This document shows, in pieces, positions 33,841 through 41,864 of a stretch of DNA of 64,000 nucleotides. The DNA lies in NCBI GenBank assembly GCA_048360435.1, contig DBGCOP010000009.1, forward strand, positions 1-64,000, in the 5' to 3' direction. The translations under genes and the position numbers were made by a program. Under the pieces are notes generated by a model. It had not been told where the DNA came from. It worked only from the letters and a program-made list of their open reading frames with translations, and ran no database searches. The stretch's first letter is position 1. Every line of letters starts with the position of its first letter. This DNA comes from Limenecus sp048360435 (lineage in GTDB: Bacteria > Cyanobacteriota > Vampirovibrionia > Gastranaerophilales > Gastranaerophilaceae).

Positions 33841-35853
33841 ATTAATAACATAGACGCTGAAAAACGAATTTATGAGCTGTCGGAATTAATCAGAAGATAC
33901 AGTAGGGAATATTATGAACAGGATTCTCCGACAATATCAGATGTTGAATATGACAGGCTGTTTAAAGAGCTTGAAATGCTCGAAAGCTTGTATCCTCAGT
34001 ATAAAAAATCCGACTCACCTACTGTAAGGGTTGGTTCTGTTGTTGAAAAAAGATTTGCACAGCACAAACATAAGGTAAGATTGTATAGCCTTGATAATAC
34101 CTATTCATATGATGATTTGGTTCAATGGTATGAAAAACTTAAAAAAAATTACGATTTGGATTATTCACCTGAGCTTGTGTGTGAGCTTAAAATTGATGGA
34201 CTTGCTGTGTCATTAAACTATGAAAATGGCAGATTTAATATTGGTGCAACAAGAGGTGATGGTGTTGTTGGAGAAAATATTACTAACAACTTGAGAACAA
34301 TAAAAACCATCCCTGAAATACTTCCTGAAAATATTAAAGAACTGGAGGTCAGAGGTGAAATCTTTATGCCCAGATCCTCATTTGAAAAACTCAATAAAGT
34401 ACAACGAGAAAATAATGCCAAACTTTTTGCTAACCCAAGAAATGCTGCGGCAGGTTCTTTAAGACAGCTTGACTCTGGTATCACTGCTTCTCGAGATCTG
34501 TCTATGTTTTCGTATTACGGGCGTTTGGACAGCAAAGAAGTTGATATAAATTCACATTCGAATATGCTTGATTTTTTAAAAAGTCTCGGCTTTAATGTTA
34601 ATCCAGAATATAAAGTTTGCAAAAATATTGAAGAGGCAATTGAATATTGCAAATATTGGGATACTAGGCGCCAGTCACTGGATTATGCAACAGACGGGGT
34701 CGTAATAAAAATAAATGATTTTTCTTTACAAGATGAAATGGGTTATACCTCCAGGGCTCCAAGGTGGGCGACAGCTTTTAAATTTCCTCCTGAAGAGGTA
34801 TCTACCATTGTAGAGGATATACAGGTAAATGTCGGACGAAGCGGAGCTGTCACTCCTGTTGCAATATTGGAACCTGTATATGTTTCAGGTTCTACTGTTC
34901 AACGCGCTACTCTTCACAATTTTGACGAGATAAAGCGTTTGAATATTAATATAGGTGACAGAGTTCTTATAAAAAAAGCTGCTGAAATTATTCCCAAAAT
35001 AATCTGTGTAACGGAACATTCAACAGACAAAGAAAATTCTTTTGAACCGCCAACAGTTTGTCCGTCTTGCCATTCAAAACTTCAAAATATTGATGGCGAA
35101 GTAAATTTATATTGTGTAAATCATTTGGGTTGTCCTGCTCAAATAAAAGCCAGGCTTGAATATTGGGTTTCAAAAGATTGTATGGATATTGACGGATTGG
35201 GAGATAACATAATTTCTCAGCTTGTAGACAGGGGTATGGTGAAAACACCTGCGGATCTTTATTTGTTGACTGTCGAAGACTTTTTGAAGCTTGATCTCAT
35301 AGCTGAAAAATCTGCGAAAAATTTATATAGTGTTATTCAAGCATCTAAAAATCCAACTTTAGCAAGGTTTATCGGTTCAATAGGGATTAAACATGTTGGC
35401 AAGGAAACCTCTGAACTTCTTGCAAATAAGTTTAAAACACTTGAGGCTTTAAAAAATGCCGAACTGGAGGATATTCTGGATATAGACGGTATAGGCGAAA
35501 AAATAGCCGTAAGTATTCTTGATTTTTTCACTGATTCATTTAATAATAAGTTATTGGAGAATTTATCTCTTGCCGGCGTAAAACCGCAGAATATTGAAAA
35601 TACACAAAACTCTGATATATTTAAAGGTTTGACTTTTGTAATTACAGGTACACTATCTGAAACCAGAGATGTATTTGAAAAATTGATAAAACAAAACGGC
35701 GGAAAAACTTCTTCAAGTGTAAGCAAAAAAACATCATACCTGCTAGCCGGTGAGAATGCAGGTTCAAAATATGATAAAGCTGAAAATCTAGGTGTCAAAA
35801 TAATATCAGAAGAACAATTTAACAGGCTACTGGCTGGGGAAACAATAGGTTAA
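33841..35853 (+). CDS. ligA: NAD-dependent DNA ligase LigA, with non-canonical start
   Basis: LigA seals nicks with NAD. Coding homology extends well upstream of the first in-frame ATG (33976): residues INNIDAEKRIYELSELIRRY and SPTISDVEYDRLFKELE match the conserved Ia domain. The frame is closed by TGA at 33835, so the only in-frame start candidates are ATT 33841 and ATA 33850. From ATT the protein has 670 residues, the normal length. Catalytic Lys117 is in CELKIDGLAVS; the OB fold, four-Cys zinc finger (CPSC, then C and C at about 400-425), HhH motifs and the C-terminal BRCT domain are all present. The start may be AUU, or a one-base indel may separate it from ATG 33834. Confidence 0.93.
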   Translation: MNNIDAEKRIYELSELIRRYSREYYEQDSPTISDVEYDRLFKELEMLESLYPQYKKSDSPTVRVGSVVEKRFAQHKHKVRLYSLDNTYSYDDLVQWYEKLKKNYDLDYSPELVCELKIDGLAVSLNYENGRFNIGATRGDGVVGENITNNLRTIKTIPEILPENIKELEVRGEIFMPRSSFEKLNKVQRENNAKLFANPRNAAAGSLRQLDSGITASRDLSMFSYYGRLDSKEVDINSHSNMLDFLKSLGFNVNPEYKVCKNIEEAIEYCKYWDTRRQSLDYATDGVVIKINDFSLQDEMGYTSRAPRWATAFKFPPEEVSTIVEDIQVNVGRSGAVTPVAILEPVYVSGSTVQRATLHNFDEIKRLNINIGDRVLIKKAAEIIPKIICVTEHSTDKENSFEPPTVCPSCHSKLQNIDGEVNLYCVNHLGCPAQIKARLEYWVSKDCMDIDGLGDNIISQLVDRGMVKTPADLYLLTVEDFLKLDLIAEKSAKNLYSVIQASKNPTLARFIGSIGIKHVGKETSELLANKFKTLEALKNAELEDILDIDGIGEKIAVSILDFFTDSFNNKLLENLSLAGVKPQNIENTQNSDIFKGLTFVITGTLSETRDVFEKLIKQNGGKTSSSVSKKTSYLLAGENAGSKYDKAENLGVKIISEEQFNRLLAGETIG

Positions 35854-35854
35854 T

Positions 35855-36268
35855 ATGAATAAAAATTTCAACATAATAAAAATAACAGGATTCAAAGGGC
35901 TATTAATAGTATTATTTTTAATATGCTGTTTTGCTGCGGGATTTATGATTTTCCCGGGTTGGATCTGCATGAATGCATGGAATTTTATTGCGGGTTTCTT
36001 TATGGATATGCCTAGGATGACTCTTTTACATGGCTCAATTCTCTGGCTGATTATTGCACTTTCTTTATATGCATTGAATAAAGGAAATTTTTCAGTCTCT
36101 TTCGGTTCAGCAGCACCTTTGCCGATGGCAAATAATGAAGAACGAATAAAAGAAATAATAAAAAAAATAAATGAAAGGAATGCAAATATCGTACCTGTTA
36201 CAAAACATCATAATTCTAATGAAGATTTTGATGAAAATAATGAAAATAGTGATAGAATAAAAAAATAG
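35855..36268 (+). CDS. Small two-helix membrane protein
   Basis: A 137-residue protein that begins one base after the ligA stop. Two hydrophobic segments (about 15-34, LLIVLFLICCFAAGFMIF; and 60-75, SILWLIIALSLYALN) are followed by a charged cytoplasmic-type tail rich in Asn, Glu and Lys (NEDFDENNENSDRIKK). No family recognised. It is the second gene of the ligA operon, 29 bp ahead of the SIMPL gene. Confidence 0.7.
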   Translation: MNKNFNIIKITGFKGLLIVLFLICCFAAGFMIFPGWICMNAWNFIAGFFMDMPRMTLLHGSILWLIIALSLYALNKGNFSVSFGSAAPLPMANNEERIKEIIKKINERNANIVPVTKHHNSNEDFDENNENSDRIKK

Positions 36269-36297
36269 CTGACACTCAACAGAATTTAGGAGAAGTT

Positions 36298-37029
36298 ATG
36301 AAAAAATTAATAATCAGTTTAGGATTGCTTATTTTTGCATTATGTTCACTGCCTGTAAGTGCAATAACAGTTGTTGAAAAGGATATGGGCTTTGTTGCTG
36401 TAAATACAACTGCTTCAAAAGAAATTATTCCGGATACGGCATCTATTTGTTTTTCAGTTGAAACTTCAGCTGCTGACTCAAAAACTGCTGTAAATAAAAA
36501 TAAAGAGCTTACAGAAAAGTTAATAATAGCATTGAAGCCAATTTTGGCTATCGAAAAATCGGATTCAATTCAAACAAAAAACTTTTATCTGAAACCAAAT
36601 TATTCAAAAGATAAAAATGGTAAAAAAACTTTTGTTAATTATACTGCAAAAAATACAATTTTAGTTAAAACGAAGAAACTTGAAAATGTCGGTAAACTTA
36701 TAGATGTTGCTGTTGCAAATAATGCTTCAAAGGTTGATGATTTGAATTTTTATATTGAAAATGAAAAAAAATACGCAGGTGAACTGGCTCAAGAAGCGAT
36801 CAGAAATGCAAAAATTCTTGCACAGTTGACTGCTGATACCTTAAATCAAAAGGTAAATGGTGTTAAATCTATCAGAGTCAATGTATATCCTGAAAATCAA
36901 TATTCTGCAAGATATGCAGCAATGAAAGCTTCAACAGGTGAGTTGTCATCTTCTAACAAAATAACTCCTGTTGAGTTTGGAAAAATTAAGTTACAAGCAA
37001 GTGTGAACGCTGAATTCTACGTAAAGTAA
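36298..37029 (+). CDS. SIMPL-domain (DUF541) exported protein
   Basis: A 243-residue protein with a signal peptide (cleavage after SLPVSA, about residue 22) and one SIMPL domain: the opening strand VAVNTTASKEIIPDTASICFSVET (cited in part: IIPDTASICFSVET), the N-K-x-L/K-x-x-K middle (NKNKELTEKLIIALKP), and the conserved Y-x-A-x-N-T-I-x-V-K strand (YTAKNTILVKTK, about 117-128). Such proteins are found in the periplasm or surface and function is mostly undefined. AGGAG precedes the start. hisC begins at the next base. Confidence 0.88.
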   Translation: MKKLIISLGLLIFALCSLPVSAITVVEKDMGFVAVNTTASKEIIPDTASICFSVETSAADSKTAVNKNKELTEKLIIALKPILAIEKSDSIQTKNFYLKPNYSKDKNGKKTFVNYTAKNTILVKTKKLENVGKLIDVAVANNASKVDDLNFYIENEKKYAGELAQEAIRNAKILAQLTADTLNQKVNGVKSIRVNVYPENQYSARYAAMKASTGELSSSNKITPVEFGKIKLQASVNAEFYVK

Positions 37030-38775
37030 ATGCTAAAACCTAAGAAAACTTTAGAAAATATTAAATCTTATGAAACAGCTTTATATCCCGAAAAATGGGA
37101 TATGAAGCTTGATTCTAATGAAAATTATATAGGTCCATCAACAAAAGTTCTAAATGCATTAAGAAATCTTAATGTTGATGATATTTCAAGGTATCCTCAT
37201 TATGGACTTTTGTATGAAAAAATTGCTGAACTTAATAAAATCGATGTAAAAAATGTTGTAATAACAAACGGTGCAGATGAAGCTCTTTCTGCTGTTTTGA
37301 ATACTTATTTGACTTCAGAAGACAATATTGTTACTGCCGCACCATCGTTTTCTATGCCTGAAATATATTGTGGGATTATAGGTGCTGAGTACATAAAAGT
37401 TCCCTATAAAGATAAATGGATTTATCCTTATGATGATATATTGAATGCTGTAAATGATTCTACGAAAGCAATTATATTGACAACACCCAATAACCCGACA
37501 GGCGATATTATACCGCTTGAACATATTATAGCACTGTTAGAGCGTTTCCCTGAGCTGCTTATCATAATTGATGAAACTTATACAAACTATGCAGGCATAT
37601 CAAATGTCTGTCTTACTAAAAAATATGAAAATGCTGTTGTGATTAAGTCTATGTCCAAAGATTATGCTTTGGCTGGTTTAAGACTGGGTTATATAGTCTC
37701 AAATAAGAATAACATAGCAAATATCAAAAAAGTTCTTAGCCCTTATAATGTTAATTCTGCCGCAGTAACAGCTGCAATAGCAGCTGTTTCAGACACTAAT
37801 TACATAAATACTATAAGAAAAGAAATCATTGCAGCAAAAGCCTATCTTGAATCGGAATTTAAAGCAATGGGTTTTGTTACATATGAGTCATATGCAAACT
37901 TTCTTTTAGTGGATTTTAGAGACAAAAAAGAGTTAATTTTCCAAAAGCTTAAAGACAGCAAAATCATTGTAAAGAAGTTTTCTGATAACATGCTTGAAAA
38001 TTGTTTGAGAATTACCATACCTACTCTTTCAGCCGCAAAAAGGCTCATAAGTCATATTAAATCCAAAGATACACTTGTTTTTGATATGGATGGTGTTTTA
38101 GTTGATGTTACAAATTCATATATTGAGGCTATTAAATATACTTATAACTATTACACCGGTAAAGATATTTCTGATGAGATGATTCAGGAGGCTAAAAGAA
38201 AAGGCGGCTTGAACAATGATTGGGATTTGACAGAATTTCTAATAAGCGGTTCCGGGTTTAAATTTCCTTATGAAAATATTGTGAAAGTATTTCAAAAACA
38301 ATATTGGAATGAAGGTGACGGCTCAATTAATAATGAAACCATGATCATTGATAAATCGCTTCTTGAAGAATTATCAAAGAAATATAATCTGGCAGTTTTT
38401 ACAGGCAGACCAAAGAAAGAAGCATATTATACACTTGAAAAGTTTGATATAAAAAAATATTTCGGGTGTATTGTCACAATGGATGATGTTCCGCCTGAAC
38501 GCCAGAAACCACACACAACAGGTTTATATTTAATTAAAGAAAGCTTTTTTACTGACAGATTAATATATTTCGGTGATACAGTAGATGATGCAAAATGCGC
38601 TTCTGACTTTGGAGCTTATGGTGTAGGTGTCCTTCCTCCAAATGACAAATCACAAGAATTAGAAAATACACTTATTGAAAAAGGTGACAAAGTTGTCATT
38701 AAAAATATTAATGATTTGAAAACAGTGTTGGAGAATATTATTTATGAGACAGAGTCTGATAACACGAAAAACTAA
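37030..38775 (+). CDS. hisC: Histidinol-phosphate aminotransferase fused to a HAD phosphatase
   Basis: A 581-residue two-domain protein. Residues 1-345 are a HisC-type PLP aminotransferase: LDSNENYIGPS (about 27-37), TNGADEALSAVL, NNPTGDIIP, DETYTNYAG and PLP Lys210 in KSMSKDYALAGLRLGY. From residue 350 a HAD hydrolase begins: motif I DMDGVLVDV (about 352-360), motif II FTGRP (about 455-459), a Lys at KPHTTG (about 490) and motif IV FGDTVDDAK (about 515-523). The second domain may be the histidinol-phosphate phosphatase acting on the product of the first. hisB overlaps the 3' end by 32 bp. ATG follows the SIMPL gene stop directly. Confidence 0.9.
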   Translation: MLKPKKTLENIKSYETALYPEKWDMKLDSNENYIGPSTKVLNALRNLNVDDISRYPHYGLLYEKIAELNKIDVKNVVITNGADEALSAVLNTYLTSEDNIVTAAPSFSMPEIYCGIIGAEYIKVPYKDKWIYPYDDILNAVNDSTKAIILTTPNNPTGDIIPLEHIIALLERFPELLIIIDETYTNYAGISNVCLTKKYENAVVIKSMSKDYALAGLRLGYIVSNKNNIANIKKVLSPYNVNSAAVTAAIAAVSDTNYINTIRKEIIAAKAYLESEFKAMGFVTYESYANFLLVDFRDKKELIFQKLKDSKIIVKKFSDNMLENCLRITIPTLSAAKRLISHIKSKDTLVFDMDGVLVDVTNSYIEAIKYTYNYYTGKDISDEMIQEAKRKGGLNNDWDLTEFLISGSGFKFPYENIVKVFQKQYWNEGDGSINNETMIIDKSLLEELSKKYNLAVFTGRPKKEAYYTLEKFDIKKYFGCIVTMDDVPPERQKPHTTGLYLIKESFFTDRLIYFGDTVDDAKCASDFGAYGVGVLPPNDKSQELENTLIEKGDKVVIKNINDLKTVLENIIYETESDNTKN

Positions 38776-39322
38776 AGAAACCGATGTGACGGTTGAATTG
38801 AATCTTGATGCAAATTCAGAATATATAATTAATACCGACATAAAATTTTTTAAACATATGCTGGAACAGTTTGCTTACCATTCAGGCTTTGGACTTAAAA
38901 TAGAAGCAAAGTCTCTCGACGGGGACAGTCATCATTTAATTGAAGATGTTGGATTAGCACTCGGTAGCGCGCTCAAGAATGCGTTAAATGAGAAAAAAGG
39001 TATTAACAGATACGGACAATTTATTCTGCCGATGGATGAAGCGTTGGTAATGTCTGTTGTTGATATTTCCGGAAGAGCTTTTTCTAAAGTTAGTGCTCAA
39101 ATTGAGTCAGAAAATGTTTCTGATTTTCCGGTAGTAATGTTGAACCACTTTTTTTACAGTTTTGCTCAGAATGCTCAAATAACAATACATATCAGAGAAT
39201 TGGACGGAAGTGATCCACATCATATAATTGAAGCTGTATTTAAGTCTTTTGGCAGAGCTCTTGCCATGGCAGTTACAATTGGTGCAAATGATGAAATTCC
39301 TTCGACTAAAGGTGTATTATAA
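38744..39322 (+). CDS. hisB: Imidazoleglycerol-phosphate dehydratase HisB
   Basis: HisB catalyses the sixth step of histidine synthesis, just before HisC. The 192-residue protein has the three metal-binding motifs: FFKHMLEQFAYHSGF (about 36-50, for FxxHMLxxxxxHxGF), DSHHLIEDVGLALG (about 60-73) and DPHHIIEAVFKSFGRAL (about 157-173). No phosphatase domain is attached, unlike the enterobacterial bifunctional form. Its start lies within the end of the hisC-HAD gene, consistent with translational coupling. A terminator follows at 39367. Confidence 0.96.
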   Translation: MRQSLITRKTKETDVTVELNLDANSEYIINTDIKFFKHMLEQFAYHSGFGLKIEAKSLDGDSHHLIEDVGLALGSALKNALNEKKGINRYGQFILPMDEALVMSVVDISGRAFSKVSAQIESENVSDFPVVMLNHFFYSFAQNAQITIHIRELDGSDPHHIIEAVFKSFGRALAMAVTIGANDEIPSTKGVL

Positions 39323-39366
39323 AAATCTTGGAACATTTTGCCGGGTATTTGCGTCTAAAAAATTAG

Positions 39367-39404
39367 AAAAAGCCTTTATAAATAAGTAATTTACAAAGGC
39401 TTTT
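39367..39404. terminator. Terminator after hisB
   Basis: AAAAAGCCTTT (39367-39377) pairs with AAAGGCTTTT (39395-39404); additional AT pairs extend the stem. A and T runs on both sides suit both hisB and the minus-strand microprotein ending at 39425. Confidence 0.8.
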
Positions 39405-39424
39405 GATACATTTTGTTTGGAGGA

Positions 39425-39520
39425 TTAGTGTTGTGCTGCTCTTTTTTCCATAATTTCAGGAATTGTAATGAAGCATAAATACATCAAACCGCCAAATGCT
39501 ACTAAACTTAAAATTTCCAT
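39425..39520 (-). CDS. 31-residue single-pass membrane microprotein
   Basis: From ATG 39520 to TAA 39425 on the minus strand, with TAGGTGG about 6 nt before the start. The product MEILSLVAFGGLMYLCFI then has a short polar tail ending KRAAQH. One hydrophobic helix spans nearly the whole N-terminal half. A terminator follows directly and TATAAT lies about 45 bp upstream. The 363-bp interval between hisB and the next gene contains nothing else clear. No family known. Confidence 0.5.
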   Translation of the reverse strand: MEILSLVAFGGLMYLCFITIPEIMEKRAAQH

Positions 39521-39685
39521 GATGCCACCTACTTTATCTATTTAACTACTACATTTATCTATCACATTATTATAATTCCCGGTTAAATTTTTTTTAAACA
39601 TCTTTTTGGTTGAATAAAATAAAATTGGTGTTCATATATGGAATTTGATAAAAAAGAGTTGTATTTATTGTAAAATGAGGATTGT

Positions 39686-40027
39686 ATGAACAAGAAGATT
39701 ATTAATATGTTGTTTTCAGACATGTGCTGTTCTGAATGTAAATCGGATTTTACTGAGGATTCGGTCTTTGTTCTGAGAAAAGAGAAAAATTTAAATGTTA
39801 TTCAGGTAATTTGTCAGCATTGCGGCAAGTCTTTCGGTATCGCACTTCTTGGTGGATGTGTAGAAAAAGATAAGACAAATCTTGCAAAAGATGAGCTTGC
39901 TCTTCAAATTCAAGACGGACCTGATGCAATATGCTATGATGATGTAATTGATGCACACAACTTTTTTAAAAATCTTGATGAAAGCTGGGAAAAATATATA
40001 CCGGAAAATTTGAAAAAAAAGTTATAA
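39686..40027 (+). CDS. Small putative zinc-binding protein
   Basis: A 113-residue protein with a zinc-ribbon-like N-terminus (DMCCSECKSDF at about 12-22 and VICQHCGKSFGIALLG at about 42-57, giving CxxC pairs) and an acidic C-terminal part (DAICYDDVIDAHNFFKNLDESW). No family recognised with confidence; a metal-bound binding domain is likely. GAGG lies 6 nt before ATG. Its last 6 bases overlap the end of the convergent engB. Confidence 0.7.
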   Translation: MNKKIINMLFSDMCCSECKSDFTEDSVFVLRKEKNLNVIQVICQHCGKSFGIALLGGCVEKDKTNLAKDELALQIQDGPDAICYDDVIDAHNFFKNLDESWEKYIPENLKKKL

Positions 40028-40594
40028 AATAGAATTTTCAATAAATTTTATAATGTTTTCATTATATCTGTTATTTTGAGTTGAAAAAGGCAGCACTTCT
40101 CTTTGTGTAACTTTTTTCAACTCATTAATTTTTGATTGGATTTTCGATTTTGGAGTGAGATCCATTTTTGTTGCAATGACTATTGAATTTAGTTTGTGAT
40201 GAAAGAGCCACTCTTGCATTTGTAAATCATTTTTTTGTATTTCATGCCTTGAATCAATAAATTGGACTAAAAGCTTTAGGCTGTCTCTTTTTAACAAATA
40301 TTCTTCAAGATTTTTCTGCCATTCATTCTGCATTTCTTTTGATACTTTTGCATAACCATATCCCGGTAAATCTGCTACTATATATTTTTCATCAAATTCA
40401 AACAAGTTTATAAGTCTTGTTTTACCGGGTTTGTTGCTGGTTTTCGCAAGTTTTGAATTGTTTGTTAAGCCATTAATAAATGAAGATTTCCCTACATTAG
40501 AACGACCTAAAAGTGCGATTTCCGGTAGATTGAAATCAGGACATTGTGAGAGCTTTGCTGCACTAGTTATAAATCTTGCTTTTTTTATTATCAT
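40022..40594 (-). CDS. engB: Ribosome biogenesis GTPase EngB/YsxC
   Basis: EngB is an essential small GTPase of 50S assembly. The 190-residue protein has G1 GRSNVGKSS (about 31-39), G2 TSNKPGKT (about 54-61), G3 DLPGYGYAKV (about 75-84) and G4 TKMD (about 138-141). The order and the P-G-x-T-R motif are typical. Its start lies within the end of the upstream small gene, so they are probably cotranscribed. Confidence 0.96.
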   Translation of the reverse strand: MIIKKARFITSAAKLSQCPDFNLPEIALLGRSNVGKSSFINGLTNNSKLAKTSNKPGKTRLINLFEFDEKYIVADLPGYGYAKVSKEMQNEWQKNLEEYLLKRDSLKLLVQFIDSRHEIQKNDLQMQEWLFHHKLNSIVIATKMDLTPKSKIQSKINELKKVTQREVLPFSTQNNRYNENIIKFIENSIL

Positions 40595-40835
40595 TTTGTT
40601 TGTTACTCATCTGTGAGCTAATTTTTTTCTTTTTATACAAAACAGTTGTCAAAAGATTGTATACTTTTGGGCTGTTATAAATATTAATTTGCGCTGATTC
40701 ATCTGAAAGATTGAATTGCACTTTGTTTTTTACATTCACACCGTCAATTTCAACATGACAAATTTGTATTATCCGATTACGAATAATACTTAAAGGTTGT
40801 GACAAGAATAGTTCAAAAGTTTGAAATATATTCAT
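40563..40835 (-). CDS. Unknown 90-residue protein upstream of engB
   Basis: From ATG 40835 to a stop inside the engB 5' end. The product starts MNIFQTFELFLSQPLSIIRN and carries a beta-type middle (VEIDGVNVKNKVQFNLSDES) with a basic tail. Homology is not recognised. Two points support it: a promoter with TTGAAT, 17-bp spacer and TAATAT ends 7 nt before this ATG, the same layout as other apparent leaderless genes here, and the stop overlaps engB as in a coupled pair. A longer frame starts at 40871. Confidence 0.5.
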   Translation of the reverse strand: MNIFQTFELFLSQPLSIIRNRIIQICHVEIDGVNVKNKVQFNLSDESAQINIYNSPKVYNLLTTVLYKKKKISSQMSNKQNDNKKSKIYN

Positions 40836-40842
40836 TAAGCTT

Positions 40843-40871
40843 ATATTAACAAATAAGCTTGTCAAATTCAA
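40843..40871 (-). promoter_or_regulatory. Promoter upstream of the 90-residue gene and engB
   Basis: Minus strand: TTGAAT (40871-40866), 17-bp spacer ending TGT, TAATAT (40848-40843). It has both -35 and extended -10 elements. The predicted start falls on or next to ATG 40835. Confidence 0.6.
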
Positions 40872-40941
40872 TTTAAAATTAATGTTGGATACAGGTATTT
40901 TATTTTGATTAAAAATACTTGAAAGATAATTCCCGGGTAAA

Positions 40942-41247
40942 TTATGCAGTCAAGTTCAACGTCATATCTTTCTTAACGTTATTTTCAACGATTTTTTGCA
41001 TACTTTCAAGCTCGGCAGATGCTGCTTTTTGCTGTGTTTCCAAATTCTTTTGTTGCAATTCAAGATACGAATCCATTGCCTGAAGCTGTTTGACCCTTGG
41101 ATCAGATTCCCAGTCAACATTTGCAAGATTCATTGTTTGATAAGCTATTTGCTGTCTTTTGTTGCTTATTGAAGTAATGCTATACTCCAAATTGCTTTTG
41201 TACATTGTCAAGGTTAACAATCTTGTGTTAAGTGCGCAGAAAGTCAT
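40942..41247 (-). CDS. Lineage-specific coiled-coil protein (paralogue of the 4475-5020 product)
   Basis: A 101-residue helical protein. The N-terminus (LTMYKSNLEYSITSISNKRQQ) and the C-terminal coil (LELQQKNLETQQKAASAELE) match in pattern those of the 181-residue protein at 4475-5020, with the central Asn/Phe-rich part missing. The start has AAGGAGAG 7 nt upstream. The 251-bp gap above it holds a terminator for the next gene (41436-41472) and a promoter with two TTAACA direct repeats (41397-41419). Function unknown; no signal peptide. Confidence 0.7.
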   Translation of the reverse strand: MTFCALNTRLLTLTMYKSNLEYSITSISNKRQQIAYQTMNLANVDWESDPRVKQLQAMDSYLELQQKNLETQQKAASAELESMQKIVENNVKKDMTLNLTA

Positions 41248-41396
41248 TTTTTTCTCTCCTTAAAACTTAGTCTAGTGGTACGGGTAATTTAATAAATGGT
41301 ATTTGGTATTTAGTTTGTCTAGTTTTGTATTTTTTGATTTTCTCTCTTGTATATATATAAAAAAAAACTATTATAGAAAATTGCTATATTTGTTAT

Positions 41397-41419
41397 ATAT
41401 TAGTTAACATATCTTAACA
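41397..41419 (-). promoter_or_regulatory. TTAACA-N4-TTAACA direct repeat abutting a -10 box
   Basis: Plus-strand TTAACA at 41404-41409 and 41414-41419 (10-bp period). On the minus strand the repeats are followed after one base by TAATAT (41402-41397). The layout is identical to that at 53607-53629. It fits a binding site for an OmpR/PhoB-type activator upstream of the coiled-coil gene. Confidence 0.55.
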
Positions 41420-41435
41420 AATGCTTGAAACATAG

Positions 41436-41472
41436 AAAAAGCAGGGTATTTTTATGATTTTCACCCTGCTTT
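41436..41472 (-). terminator. Terminator of the lspA-rluD operon
   Basis: Minus strand AAAGCAGGGT (41472-41463), 15-base loop, ACCCTGCTTTTT (41447-41436), 27 bp past the stop at 41499. Confidence 0.85.
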
Positions 41473-41498
41473 GAAATTTTACAGTATATACTTTATAT

Positions 41499-41864
41499 CT
41501 ATTTATTCTCCAGTGCGTTTTTTAAAGCAGTCTCAAGAGTCTCAATTTTAGCTTCCAGAGTTTGTATACGAGCTTTGTCTGATTCATTTGCGACAGATAT
41601 ATTTTCATGCCTTTTTTCGTAGGCATTACATTTGTCTGAAAGTTTTTGTTTAAAAATCGAACACGCTGCATACCCTGCAACATACGCAGCTGCAAATACC
41701 ATGCTAACAAGGAAAATCAGATGTGTTGTATATGTCTTTTGCATTAGGGGACAAAAATATTCTGCTGTTTTATCCATATTAAAATAACAAAAAGCAGCAA
41801 GACCTGCAAATATAATAATATTGATAAATAAGTAAATTCCTCTCAAAATTGTATTATTGTTCAT
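41499..41864 (-). CDS. Membrane protein with C-terminal coiled coil (LapA-like layout)
   Basis: A 121-residue protein with two membrane helices (about 9-27, GIYLFINIIIFAGLAAFCY; and 46-65, LIFLVSMVFAAAYVAGYAA) and a C-terminal coiled coil (KARIQTLEAKIETLETALKN). This two-helix-plus-coil arrangement resembles LapA/DUF1049 proteins, but the match is by layout only. Its ATG overlaps the rluD stop by 4 bp. AAGGAGC precedes the start. Confidence 0.7.
   Translation of the reverse strand: MNNNTILRGIYLFINIIIFAGLAAFCYFNMDKTAEYFCPLMQKTYTTHLIFLVSMVFAAAYVAGYAACSIFKQKLSDKCNAYEKRHENISVANESDKARIQTLEAKIETLETALKNALENK

Noticed and set aside
35337..35798. A 153-codon minus-strand frame inside ligA
   Set aside because: It lies opposite the conserved HhH and BRCT coding region and has no ribosome site or homology.
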